64,000 bases of DNA from Christiangramia sediminis (GTDB lineage: Bacteria > Bacteroidota > Bacteroidia > Flavobacteriales > Flavobacteriaceae): positions 186,001-250,000 of the forward strand of contig NZ_JAJBZG010000001.1 in NCBI RefSeq assembly GCF_020552705.1, given 5' to 3'. Numbering within the stretch: position 1 is the first letter of the stretch; each line of letters starts with the position of its first letter. The position numbers were made by a program, and so were the translations under genes. This document shows positions 11,122-20,077 of this stretch, piece after piece. The notes below the pieces were generated by a model that saw only the letters and a list, made by a program, of their open reading frames with translations, was not told the origin of the DNA and made no database searches.

Positions 11122-12594
11122 ATGAAAAATATATTTATCATCAGTTTTTTAATATGCAGTCTTTCTATCGTCGCCCAGGAGGGCACCCCGGAAGATTATT
11201 TGTCTTCAGAATTTCATAAAGGAAGAAGAGAAGCTTTGCGCGCTAAAATGCCCTCTAATTCTGTGGCGGTCTTTTTTGCAAACCCTGTTAGGAACAGGGC
11301 TAATGATGTGGATTATATTTATCATCAGGATCCAGACTTTTATTATCTCACCGGCTATAAGGAGCCTAATGCAGTTCTGGTAATATTTTCAGAAGCACAG
11401 CCTGCTGAAAATGGGAAAAATTATGATGAGGTTCTATATGTTCAGGAGAAAGACCCGAGAGCAGAAATGTGGACCGGCTATCGTCTGGGAGTAGATGGAG
11501 CTAAAAATGATCTCGGATTTAATACAGTCTTTAACGGAAAGGAATTTTTAAATAATGAGATAAACTTTTCTGAATTTGACAGTGTTTTACACAAGCCTTT
11601 TTTTAATGATTATCGTGATTCCAGGGATCCGGCAGATCTTGCCAGCCTGATCCAGACTTTTAAAAACCAGGTAAATATTAAAGAAATTCAAAATGCTAGT
11701 GATGGATCACTTGGAGTGGAAGTCAATCAGGAGGTAAGTCCGAAGCAAACGGTTAATATTGATACGAAAAGTCTTCGAACCTATATGGGGGAACTAAGAC
11801 AAATAAAAACTCCTGAAGAGATGAAACTTTTGAAAAAAGCTGTACGAATTTCAGCTATGGGACAGGTAGAAGTGATGAAAGCGATGCACCCGGGAATGTC
11901 TGAAGCTGAGGTACAGGGATTACATGAATACGTCTACAAGAAATATGGTAGTGAATATGAAGGTTATCCCTCTATAGTAGGCGCCGGAAATAATGGCTGT
12001 GTTTTACATTATATTGAAAATAATAAGACTAAACTGGATCAGGACCTGGTTTTAATGGACCTGGGAGCGGAATACCACGGCTATACTGCAGATGTTACTA
12101 GAACGATCCCTGCGAATGGAAAATATAACCCAGAGCAAAGAGCGATCTATGACCTGGTTTATAAAGCCCAGGAAGCAGGCATTGCAGCGGCAATAGTTGG
12201 AAACAATTCATCTGATACTCACAAGGCCGGCCAGGAGATCATTAATCAAGAACTTTATGAATTAGGAATAATTGCATCTCCAGATACCCAGCATATGTAT
12301 TTCCCTCATGGAACTTCACATCATATAGGGCTGGATGTTCATGATTTAAATACCAGGGGCAGTTACGAACCAAATATGGTTATCACTGTGGAACCGGGAA
12401 TTTATATTCCAGAAGGCAGTAATTGTGATGAAAAGTGGTGGGGAATCGCGGTTAGAATAGAGGACGATATTCTTATTACAGAAAATGGTCCGGTAAACCT
12501 TTCCGCAGAAGCTCCACGAAAAGCTGAAGAGATCGAGGCCATGATGAAAAAACCTTCTGTTTTTGATGAATTTGAATTGCCAAAATTAAATTAA
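11122..12594 (+). CDS. Secreted aminopeptidase P family protein (M24B)
   Basis: 490 aa Xaa-Pro aminopeptidase. The ATG at 11122 is chosen because it begins a signal peptide (MKNIFIISFLICSLSIVAQ); an in-frame TTG at 11101 would only prepend seven residues. The AMP_N domain spans about 30-200. The creatinase fold follows with metal ligands in DLGAEYHGYTADVTRT (two Asp), HHIGLDVHD (His), VEPGIYI (Glu) and RIEDD (Glu). It cleaves N-terminal residues before proline and probably acts in the periplasm. Confidence 0.93.
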   Translation: MKNIFIISFLICSLSIVAQEGTPEDYLSSEFHKGRREALRAKMPSNSVAVFFANPVRNRANDVDYIYHQDPDFYYLTGYKEPNAVLVIFSEAQPAENGKNYDEVLYVQEKDPRAEMWTGYRLGVDGAKNDLGFNTVFNGKEFLNNEINFSEFDSVLHKPFFNDYRDSRDPADLASLIQTFKNQVNIKEIQNASDGSLGVEVNQEVSPKQTVNIDTKSLRTYMGELRQIKTPEEMKLLKKAVRISAMGQVEVMKAMHPGMSEAEVQGLHEYVYKKYGSEYEGYPSIVGAGNNGCVLHYIENNKTKLDQDLVLMDLGAEYHGYTADVTRTIPANGKYNPEQRAIYDLVYKAQEAGIAAAIVGNNSSDTHKAGQEIINQELYELGIIASPDTQHMYFPHGTSHHIGLDVHDLNTRGSYEPNMVITVEPGIYIPEGSNCDEKWWGIAVRIEDDILITENGPVNLSAEAPRKAEEIEAMMKKPSVFDEFELPKLN

Positions 12595-12703
12595 GTATCT
12601 GCTAAAAGTCACATTTTCAACTAGAATAAAACACTCATAATATCCAAAATTAAAATTGTGAATATCTATTTGCGGGTTCGCTTTCATGGGCTTTTTTAAA
12701 ATC

Positions 12704-12711
12704 TATATTTG
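12704..12711 (+). promoter_or_regulatory. Bacteroidota -7 box TATATTTG
   Basis: Exact TAnnTTTG match 25 bases before ATG 12736. It overlaps the alternative TTG start at 12709, which argues that translation begins at 12736. Confidence 0.6.
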
Positions 12712-12735
12712 GCACCCTCAAAAAAAATAAAAGAT

Positions 12736-13251
12736 ATGAGCGTTATTTGGTATGAATGCAAAGTGAAATATAGAAAGACCCATGAAACCGGAGAAAGCAA
12801 GGTAACGACGGAAACCTATTTATTAGATGCTGTTTCTTATACCGAAGCTGAATCCCGGATCACTGAAGAAATGGCGGCTTACACTAGCGAAGAGTTTAAG
12901 ATCAACAGTATAAAAGTTGCGAATCTTTCTGAAGTACATCCTTTTGAAAATTCAGATCGTTGGTTTAAATCTAAAGTTTCCCTGATTAGCTATGATGATG
13001 AGAGTGGTAAGGAGCGAAAATCTAATCTTTATATGCTTGTACAGGCAAACGACGTAAAAGAGGCCTATGAAAATACGGAGCAGGCCATGCAGGGAACTAC
13101 CGGAGATTATACAATTCCTGCGATCACGGAATCACCAATTCTGGATGTCTTCCCATATTTTACGGGCGACGAGGAGGAAGAGAATGCGGTTCACCAATTG
13201 GATAATGAAACGACAGAAGAGCAGATTCCTGAAGAAAGTGAAGCAGTTTAG
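12736..13251 (+). CDS. DUF4494 domain-containing protein
   Basis: 171 aa cytoplasmic protein of the DUF4494 family, widespread in Bacteroidota and of unknown function. The start at ATG 12736 (MSVIWYECKVKY) is preferred because a promoter box lies at 12704-12711, upstream of it and across the longer frame. Recognisable blocks are WYECKVKYRK, YTEAESRITEEM and RWFKSKVS. The C-terminal 25 residues are acidic. Confidence 0.85.
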   Translation: MSVIWYECKVKYRKTHETGESKVTTETYLLDAVSYTEAESRITEEMAAYTSEEFKINSIKVANLSEVHPFENSDRWFKSKVSLISYDDESGKERKSNLYMLVQANDVKEAYENTEQAMQGTTGDYTIPAITESPILDVFPYFTGDEEEENAVHQLDNETTEEQIPEESEAV

Positions 13252-13303
13252 TCCTGGTTCAATTTATATTTCAGAATAAATTTTTTGCCGGAAACTGGAT
13301 TGA

Positions 13304-14269
13304 TCATTTCTTCTGCTTATCGGTATTATTTAGAAATTTTTGAATAGCAGAAAGAGCTTCTTCAGGATTGTCATTTAAGGTGGCATGTCCTGAGTTGCTT
13401 ATTTCTGCATATTCCGCATCAGGAACCAGACTTTGATAATATTTAACCGTTTCGGGTCTTGCTTCATCATATTCCCCGGTAATAAAAAGGACCGGGACAT
13501 CTACTTCTGAAAGTTTGTTGATCCTGTCATAATTAAGCAGTGTTCCTGTAGCCGTAAATTCACTGGGTCCCCACATATACTCATATACATTCGTTCCAAA
13601 ATATTTACTCGCGGAATCTTTTTTTGCCTGAGGCCGCTCTTTACGTCTTAAAAATTTACTGTAAAATAAAGCCACGGCATCCTGGTATTCCTGATTGCTG
13701 AAAGTTTTATTTTTCTCGTTCGTTCTAATGATCGTTTGAATGGAATCTGGTAAGGTTTTTACCAGTTCGTTGGCATCCTGGATCCATTTTTTGGTGCTGA
13801 AATAAGGACTGCTGAAAATAATTCCTTCCACATGTTCAGGATATTTCAAATAATATTCTAGGCCCAAAGCCGTGCCCCAGGATTGGCCATGTAAATAAAC
13901 TTTTTCCAGATCCAGTTCCTGTCTTAATTTTTCTACTTCTTCAACATATCTTTCCACAGTCATCAGCGTGGTGTCGGTAATCCTGTCTGACCTTCCACTT
14001 CCTAATTGATCATAAAATATGATCGGCCGGTCTTTACCAAGTTTTTTATAAGGCTCAAAACCAAAGCTTGAAGAGCCGGGACCGCCATGCAATAGCAATA
14101 CCGGTGTATGATCTCCGGTTCCTTTTATGTTATACCATACTTTACCTCCGGTAACTTCCACATAACCGTCACCTTCTTCTATTTTCTGTTTATTATCGCA
14201 GCCGGTTAGAATAACAATAAAAAATGCTGCGAACATTATGGAGCTAATATTTCTGAAACTGGAGTTCAT
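13304..14269 (-). CDS. Lipoprotein alpha/beta hydrolase, proline iminopeptidase family
   Basis: 321 aa with a lipoprotein signal ending at LTGC. Landmarks are LLHGGPGSS (oxyanion), YDQLGSGRSD, the nucleophile elbow GQSWGT, TGEYDEARP (acid) and SNSGHATL (catalytic His). HGGPG and DQxGxGxS are typical of S33 prolyl iminopeptidases. It is a second member of this family in the window, anchored to a membrane rather than secreted free. Substrate is unproven. Confidence 0.85.
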   Translation of the reverse strand: MNSSFRNISSIMFAAFFIVILTGCDNKQKIEEGDGYVEVTGGKVWYNIKGTGDHTPVLLLHGGPGSSSFGFEPYKKLGKDRPIIFYDQLGSGRSDRITDTTLMTVERYVEEVEKLRQELDLEKVYLHGQSWGTALGLEYYLKYPEHVEGIIFSSPYFSTKKWIQDANELVKTLPDSIQTIIRTNEKNKTFSNQEYQDAVALFYSKFLRRKERPQAKKDSASKYFGTNVYEYMWGPSEFTATGTLLNYDRINKLSEVDVPVLFITGEYDEARPETVKYYQSLVPDAEYAEISNSGHATLNDNPEEALSAIQKFLNNTDKQKK

Positions 14270-14314
14270 ATATTGAATTTACTTATTTCAGCCAAGATAA
14301 ATATTCCTTTAGAA

Positions 14315-15007
14315 TCAGCTGATTTTTACAACTTCAATTTCTGAATTCGGAAGTGTGTATTTTACGATCAATAGGACGATAAGGGGTACGATTAATAATC
14401 CGATCAACGAGAACCAATCCGGTAATAAAATTTCACTTTTCAACAGAAAGATACCATCTCCCAGTGGACCTTTAGAGAAAACCGTATTAAATGTGAAATT
14501 CCAGCCTAAATGTAATCCAACTGGCATAGCAATAGAATTTGTCTTGTGAAAGGCCAATGCCCATGCATAGCCCATTAAACCTGTTCCCATTAAGACTACG
14601 ATCATTGGTAGTATATTCCCAATAATACCATAAGAAAACCAGTGATAGATCCCAAAGGATACCGCAGAGATCAAAATGGCTTTGGAAGGGCCTATTCTTT
14701 TTATGAGAATATAGAGTAGTGCTCCGCGAAAGATCAATTCTTCAAATATAACTGATCTCAGGTCCCAGAAGAACATATTTAGAATTGTAACTCCGGAAAT
14801 GCTTTTATTTAAGAACCATTCAGAAGACCTTAAGATAGATTCCAAAATTTCAACACAAATACATAAAACGCAGGTGATAAGGAATCCAAAAAGAAACTGT
14901 TTGATTCTTTTTAAAACCGGGAGGATCCCTAATGCAAGGATATTTTTTCTTTCCAGGACATAAAGTAGTACCCAGGACAGAGCGATTACAACTAAAATTC
15001 CTATCAT
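14315..15007 (-). CDS. CPBP family intramembrane metalloprotease
   Basis: 230 aa, about six to seven membrane helices. The CPBP/Abi motifs are present: FEELIFRG (EExxxR), FGIYHWF (His) and HLGWNFTFN (second His and Asn). Such proteins process prenylated or other membrane substrates and sometimes give bacteriocin immunity. It lies 45 bases upstream of the lipoprotein hydrolase on the same strand. Confidence 0.85.
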   Translation of the reverse strand: MIGILVVIALSWVLLYVLERKNILALGILPVLKRIKQFLFGFLITCVLCICVEILESILRSSEWFLNKSISGVTILNMFFWDLRSVIFEELIFRGALLYILIKRIGPSKAILISAVSFGIYHWFSYGIIGNILPMIVVLMGTGLMGYAWALAFHKTNSIAMPVGLHLGWNFTFNTVFSKGPLGDGIFLLKSEILLPDWFSLIGLLIVPLIVLLIVKYTLPNSEIEVVKIS

Positions 15008-15184
15008 TAGTGAAGCATTAATTTTAGATCATCAACTAAAATACACTATTCAGTATTAAAGTTCTTAATTGGAGATCTAAGAAAAACTTTCGATTCTATC
15101 TTCTAATTTTTAAAGGTTTCAGGTGCTGGCAAAATCATCAGAAAGTAATATTATTTCCCAGTTTTAAGTGTGTCTCTGGTTTTT

Positions 15185-16378
15185 CTATGAATTTATTGGC
15201 ATTTCAAACCTAAAGCTTGTTTTATTATTACTGGAAGAAACTTTTAGGTCACCATTATGAGCTTTGGCAATTTGAGAAGCAATATATAATCCCAACCCTA
15301 AGCCATCTTTATTGTTTTCAGAATGAGAAGTGATAAACGGTTTAAAAAGATCTTTCATCATCTTTGAAGGAATATCATCAGAAGAATTATGAACCTCTAA
15401 GCAAAATTTATCATTTTCATTTTTCACATTCACGAATATTGGCTTTTTCTCATAACCATGTTTCACTGCATTGCTTAATAAATTTGAAAACATCTGCCCG
15501 ATTCTATTAATGTCACATTTAATGGCATTCTTCAAAGCAAAACTCAAGGTGATTTGATGCTGAGTATCGGTAGTTTCAACTTCTTTGATAATTTGAGATA
15601 TTTCACTTTTCAGCTGCGCATTATCTGAAATTAAATTCAGTTGAATTCCCTCCCCAAGTTCTCCTTTAGCAAAATCAAGTAAGTTGTCTATTAACTCCTG
15701 CATTCTCAATGAAGTACTCTTAATAGTACCTACCTGTTTTCTGGCAAATTCAGGCAGATCCATCTGCATGAGAATATCAGAACACATTCTTGTAGTTCCC
15801 AGGGGATTCCTAAGGTCATGTCCCAGAATTGCGACAAAAGTATCTCTAAGTTTTCCTACTTTTTTTGCTTCTAATAATTCTTCATTTATATCCTTTAGTT
15901 CTTCTACTGCCTCTATATGAAAAGAGATCAATTCTGTATAAAGCTGGAATAATTGTCTTATATGCGGATTGTCCAGCTTCGCAGGCTGCGGATCTATAGC
16001 GCAAAGTGTTCCGAAAAAATCACCATTTTTTTTGTAGATAGGAAAAGAAATATAGCTTTCGAAACCATATTTGGCTGGAGTATGATGTTCACAATAATCA
16101 ACATTTTTGGATACATGGTCTATTACTACAGGTTCATGATGTTGTCTTATTTCATTACAAATAGTTGTTTCAAGTTCTAATTCATCGCCAGGTTTTAAAC
16201 CAAAATTTATTTCATCCTGAGATACGCAGGTTACCCAATGTTTATCTGTAACACGAGCAACTGCAGCAAATTTCATTCCTGTGCTTTGACAGATGACATT
16301 TAGCATGGTAGGAATAGATTCAATACTAAGTATCTTCTCTACATCCTTTTGTATATGGAAATCTAAATTAGGATTCAT
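15185..16378 (-). CDS. GAF-domain sensor histidine kinase
   Basis: 397 aa, no membrane helices, so a cytoplasmic sensor. The N-terminal GAF domain (about 25-160) binds an unknown ligand or reports redox or light. Next come a short coiled coil, the HisKA box with phospho-acceptor His in LGHDLRNPLG (about residue 190), and HATPase_c with N box NLLSNAVKHG and G box DGLGLGLYIA. No response regulator is adjacent. Length and order are typical of flavobacterial orphan GAF kinases. Confidence 0.92.
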   Translation of the reverse strand: MNPNLDFHIQKDVEKILSIESIPTMLNVICQSTGMKFAAVARVTDKHWVTCVSQDEINFGLKPGDELELETTICNEIRQHHEPVVIDHVSKNVDYCEHHTPAKYGFESYISFPIYKKNGDFFGTLCAIDPQPAKLDNPHIRQLFQLYTELISFHIEAVEELKDINEELLEAKKVGKLRDTFVAILGHDLRNPLGTTRMCSDILMQMDLPEFARKQVGTIKSTSLRMQELIDNLLDFAKGELGEGIQLNLISDNAQLKSEISQIIKEVETTDTQHQITLSFALKNAIKCDINRIGQMFSNLLSNAVKHGYEKKPIFVNVKNENDKFCLEVHNSSDDIPSKMMKDLFKPFITSHSENNKDGLGLGLYIASQIAKAHNGDLKVSSSNNKTSFRFEMPINS

Positions 16379-16633
16379 TTATCAGCAATAACGTGGAAAA
16401 GTGGTAAATATAAAAAATGTACTAAATAATTCCGGGAGTAGGCTTGTTAAAATCCCTAAGAATAGGAGGAATGACAATTTTTAATGAAATTGGATTCGTG
16501 AAATAAAATAAAGAATAAGGACGGTTCATAGAATTACTTCGTAACGGTTTGGTATATGAAGTGAGATAATTCATCCCTTAAGTTGTTTCAATTCATGAAT
16601 AATAAAAATCTCTTAAAAGAGCTTTTGTCCATT

Positions 16634-16999
16634 TCATGCTTCACGTAATATCTTTTCCATCTTTCTGCCTTTCGCCAATTCATCAACTAACTTATCCAGG
16701 TACCTTACTTTTTTTGTTAAAGTATTTTCAATTTCTTCTATGCGATATCCGCAAATGACTCCTTTAATTAAATGAGCATTTGGGTTTAAATTAGCCTTCT
16801 GAAAAAAGCTTTGAAATGTAACATTCTCGTCGATTAGTTTCTGAATTGTATTTTTATCAAAACCAGTTAGCCACTCTATCACCTGCTGCAGCTCCTCCAC
16901 AGTTCTACCTTTCTTCTCTATTTTTGTAATATAATGTGGATATACAGAAGCAAATTTCAAATTTGCAATACGTTCATTCTTATCCCTTGTAGTCTTCAT
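16634..16999 (-). CDS. DUF2200 family protein
   Basis: 121 aa small soluble protein. Blocks such as ASVYPHYITKIEKKGRT, VIEWLTGFD and GVICGYRIEEIENTL are characteristic of DUF2200, a family of unknown function common in many bacteria. It stands alone between the kinase and the aminotransferase. Confidence 0.85.
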   Translation of the reverse strand: MKTTRDKNERIANLKFASVYPHYITKIEKKGRTVEELQQVIEWLTGFDKNTIQKLIDENVTFQSFFQKANLNPNAHLIKGVICGYRIEEIENTLTKKVRYLDKLVDELAKGRKMEKILREA

Positions 17000-17097
17000 G
17001 GCTTATATTTTCATGTAAATTAAATATTTTACCGAAAACTCCTATTGTAAAATAATATTAACTCATCATATTTTATGCCTCCATTGCGGTCTCAAAA

Positions 17098-18270
17098 TCA
17101 ATTAGATCTTAAAAGTTCATGTTGAAAAGCAGCTATACTTTTACCAGCCTCTATATCATGTCCTAATTCTAAAAGTGTACGTTCTAATGCTCCTAGTACT
17201 GCTATGAGATCATTTGGAGAAACAGAGCCCATATGACCAACTCTGAAATAAGAAGTTTTTAATTCAGAAAGCAAGCCACCTGCCACCACCACATCTTTAT
17301 GTGATAATTTTGAAAGTAGGGCAGAGCCATCGATACCATCAGGATAATATGCCGCGGTTAGAGTATTGGCTGAATTTGCAGCAGAATCGGGGAGGAACTT
17401 CAAACCCATTTTGGCTAATCCTGTTCGGAATGCTTCTGCCAGTTTACAATGCCTTTCGACTCTCATGTCCATTCCTTCCTTAAGAATGATCTTCAGGCTG
17501 GTTTCCAGGGCGACGATTAAATTTACCGGCGGAGTTCCAAAATACGAGGGTCTTCTTTCTTCATAGGCTTTCATGATGGTAAACCAGTTACTCCAGTCTG
17601 CATAGTAACTTCCAACGGGAGTTTTCCTGTTTTTCCAGGTTTGCATGGCTTTTTCAGATGCCATTAAAAGAGCAAGTCCTGGCGGTACGCCAATCGCTTT
17701 CTGAGATCCGGTCAATACCATATCCAGTCCCCATTCATCCTGCCTGATCTCTTCCCCAGCAACTGAACAAACTCCATCAAGGATACTCAGGCAATTATAT
17801 TTCTGGGCTAATTTCGCAATCGGTTTTGGATCCACACGTACTCCTGTAGAAGTATCAACATGCGTAATTGTCAATGCCTTGTATTGTTTGTTTTGAAGTT
17901 CATTTTCTATGGTTTTCAAGCTTACAATTTCGCCAACAGGAGCTTCCAGTATGGTTGTTTTTGCGCCATATCTATCCATGATATCATTAAATCTTTTTCC
18001 GAAATATCCTGTAGAGATCACTAAAACTTTATCATCCTGTTCTATAAGATTTGCGGCGGCCATATCCATAGCTAGTGTTCCGGTACCTGTAACGATAAAA
18101 GGTTGACCTGTAGGTGATTTCCAGATAGTCCTCATAAGTTCAAGACTATTACCAAATATTTCAATAAAATCTGGAGCTACATGACTTGAAGTTTTTAAGC
18201 TCATGGCACGCAATACCTCCGGTTCAAATTCAATTGGTCCAGGGATCATAAGCAATTTATTATTTTTCAT
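17098..18270 (-). CDS. Alanine-glyoxylate aminotransferase family protein
   Basis: 390 aa PLP enzyme of fold type I, class V. The N-terminal signature is MIPGPIEFEPEV; the PLP lysine is in TGSQKAIGVPPG; LTITHVDTSTGV and SILDGVCSVAGEE provide cofactor contacts. It probably converts glyoxylate and an amino donor to glycine. It follows isocitrate lyase, the source of glyoxylate, on the same strand, but a terminator-like hairpin separates them. Serine-pyruvate or phosphoserine specificity cannot be excluded. Confidence 0.85.
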   Translation of the reverse strand: MKNNKLLMIPGPIEFEPEVLRAMSLKTSSHVAPDFIEIFGNSLELMRTIWKSPTGQPFIVTGTGTLAMDMAAANLIEQDDKVLVISTGYFGKRFNDIMDRYGAKTTILEAPVGEIVSLKTIENELQNKQYKALTITHVDTSTGVRVDPKPIAKLAQKYNCLSILDGVCSVAGEEIRQDEWGLDMVLTGSQKAIGVPPGLALLMASEKAMQTWKNRKTPVGSYYADWSNWFTIMKAYEERRPSYFGTPPVNLIVALETSLKIILKEGMDMRVERHCKLAEAFRTGLAKMGLKFLPDSAANSANTLTAAYYPDGIDGSALLSKLSHKDVVVAGGLLSELKTSYFRVGHMGSVSPNDLIAVLGALERTLLELGHDIEAGKSIAAFQHELLRSN

Positions 18271-18329
18271 GTTTCAATTTTTTGATTTAATAACTGAATA
18301 AGTTGAAGAAGAAATTTTTAATAGGTAAG

Positions 18330-18366
18330 AAAAGCTCAATGCGAAAATCATCACATTGAGCTTTTA
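18330..18366 (-). terminator. Intrinsic terminator downstream of aceA
   Basis: Perfect 12-bp stem AAAAGCTCAATG/CATTGAGCTTTT, just after the aceA stop codon on the minus strand. It separates aceA from the aminotransferase. Confidence 0.85.
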
Positions 18367-18369
18367 GAA

Positions 18370-19995
18370 TTATTTATCCATTACCAGTTCTCGTTTCGCA
18401 GTCTGCTTCTTTTCTGTAAACTGATTACTGGTGTTTTTCTCCCCGCCAGCTTTTAGTGCTTTTTCTCCGGCAAAGAAGCTTTTATGGTCATCTCCAAGAT
18501 CTGAACCCGCCATGCGTTGGTGTCTTACACAAGAAACTCCTTTACGAATTTCCTGTCTCTGTACCCCTTCTACATAAGCCAGCATTCCATCTTCAGAAAA
18601 ATAACCTTTGGTAAGATCATTCATATGTAACGCAGTAGTATGATATGTAGGAAGGGTGATGAGGTGGTGGAATACTCCAGCTTCTCTCGCTGCATCCTTC
18701 TGAAAACTCTTGATCTTTTCATCTGCACGGTGACATAATTCTGAACCATCATATTCTGCATCCATCAGGTTATTCCTGTCGTATGCCGTCATATTTTCCC
18801 CTTCAGCAAGCATTTCTTCATAAGCTTGGTTTCTGAAGTTCAGGGTCCAGTTAAAAGATGGGGAATTATTATAAACAAGTTTCGCATTAGGAACCACCTC
18901 TTTTACGCGGTTAACCATATGCGCGATTTGCTTCACATTTGGTGTAGGAGTTTCTATCCATAAAAGATCTGCCCCGTTTCGCAGGCTGGTAATACAGTCT
19001 AACACCACACGGTCTATATTAGACCCATCCTTAAATTTGTAAAGCCCATTTGGTAATCTTACCGGGCGAACCAGGTTACCGTCTCTTTTAAGAAGTACAT
19101 CGTCTTCTTTGGCATCCTTGATATTGATATTTTCAGCTTCTACAAACGCTAAATATTTTGAAGCCAGGTCACCCGGCTCTTTACTTACTGGTAATTTTTG
19201 AGTTAAACCGGCACCTTCAGAATCTGTTCTGGCAACGATAACTCCATCTTCAACTCCTAATTCTAAAAAGGCGTACCTAACGGCATTAAGCTTGGCGATA
19301 AAATCTTCATGAGGTACAGTAACCTTACCATCCTGATGCCCGCATTGCTTTGCATCTGAAACCTGGTTTTCTACCTGGATCGCGCAGGCACCTGCTTCGA
19401 TCATTTCTTTAGCGAGAAGGTAGGTAGCCTCTTCGTTTCCGAAACCGGCGTCGATATCTGCAATGATCGGAACTACATGCGTCTCGAAATTGTCGATTTG
19501 ATCCTGAACATCTTCTCCTTTTTCCAGTCTTTTGAAAAGGTCGTTCAGCTCCACAGCGTCTGCCTGGCGCAGGAAAGTATAAATTTCCTTTATCAATGCC
19601 GGAACCGCTGTTTTTTCATGCATGGATTGATCGGGTAGGGGTCCAAATTCTGAACGTAACGCAGCTACCATCCAACCGGACAGGTAGAGATATTTCCTAT
19701 TGGTTGTTTTATGATGTTTCTTAACGGCGATCATGTTCTGTTGAGCCACGAAACCATGCCAGCTACCAAGAGATTGGGTATAAAGAGATGGATCCTGGTC
19801 ATACTCGGCCATATCTTTTCTCATGATGCCTGCCGTATATTTCGCAATATCCAACCCTGTTCTAAAACGATTCTGGGTGATCATCCTGGCGGCATTTTCA
19901 GGATTTACAGAGTTCCAGCTTTCCCCGTGTTTCTGTTTAAGGTTTCTAACCATATCCAGGGCAGATTGATAATTAGGTTGCGATAAATTTTTCAT
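18370..19995 (-). CDS. aceA: Isocitrate lyase
   Basis: 541 aa glyoxylate-shunt enzyme that splits isocitrate into succinate and glyoxylate. The catalytic loop is KQCGHQDGK, as in the longer bacterial class (about 530 aa, Pseudomonas/Acinetobacter type). Metal and substrate residues are in DIDAGFGNEEAT, VARTDSEGAG and NNSPSFNW. It lies downstream of malate synthase in the same orientation across an 82-base gap that holds a hairpin. Growth on acetate or fatty acids is the expected context. Confidence 0.96.
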   Translation of the reverse strand: MKNLSQPNYQSALDMVRNLKQKHGESWNSVNPENAARMITQNRFRTGLDIAKYTAGIMRKDMAEYDQDPSLYTQSLGSWHGFVAQQNMIAVKKHHKTTNRKYLYLSGWMVAALRSEFGPLPDQSMHEKTAVPALIKEIYTFLRQADAVELNDLFKRLEKGEDVQDQIDNFETHVVPIIADIDAGFGNEEATYLLAKEMIEAGACAIQVENQVSDAKQCGHQDGKVTVPHEDFIAKLNAVRYAFLELGVEDGVIVARTDSEGAGLTQKLPVSKEPGDLASKYLAFVEAENINIKDAKEDDVLLKRDGNLVRPVRLPNGLYKFKDGSNIDRVVLDCITSLRNGADLLWIETPTPNVKQIAHMVNRVKEVVPNAKLVYNNSPSFNWTLNFRNQAYEEMLAEGENMTAYDRNNLMDAEYDGSELCHRADEKIKSFQKDAAREAGVFHHLITLPTYHTTALHMNDLTKGYFSEDGMLAYVEGVQRQEIRKGVSCVRHQRMAGSDLGDDHKSFFAGEKALKAGGEKNTSNQFTEKKQTAKRELVMDK

Positions 19996-20039
19996 AATTT
20001 TGTGTTTGATTATTAAGTTTTTCTAAAGTTTGATAATTT

Positions 20040-20072
20040 GGTCTCGCAATCTATGGCAGTAGTTGCGAGACA
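20040..20072 (-). promoter_or_regulatory. Intercistronic hairpin between aceB and aceA
   Basis: Inverted repeat GTCTCGCAA ... TTGCGAGAC with a 13-base loop, between the aceB stop and the aceA start. On the minus strand it is not followed by a clean U run, so it may be a partial terminator or an mRNA-stabilising element that sets different levels of the two enzymes. Confidence 0.55.
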
Positions 20073-20077
20073 ATTTT

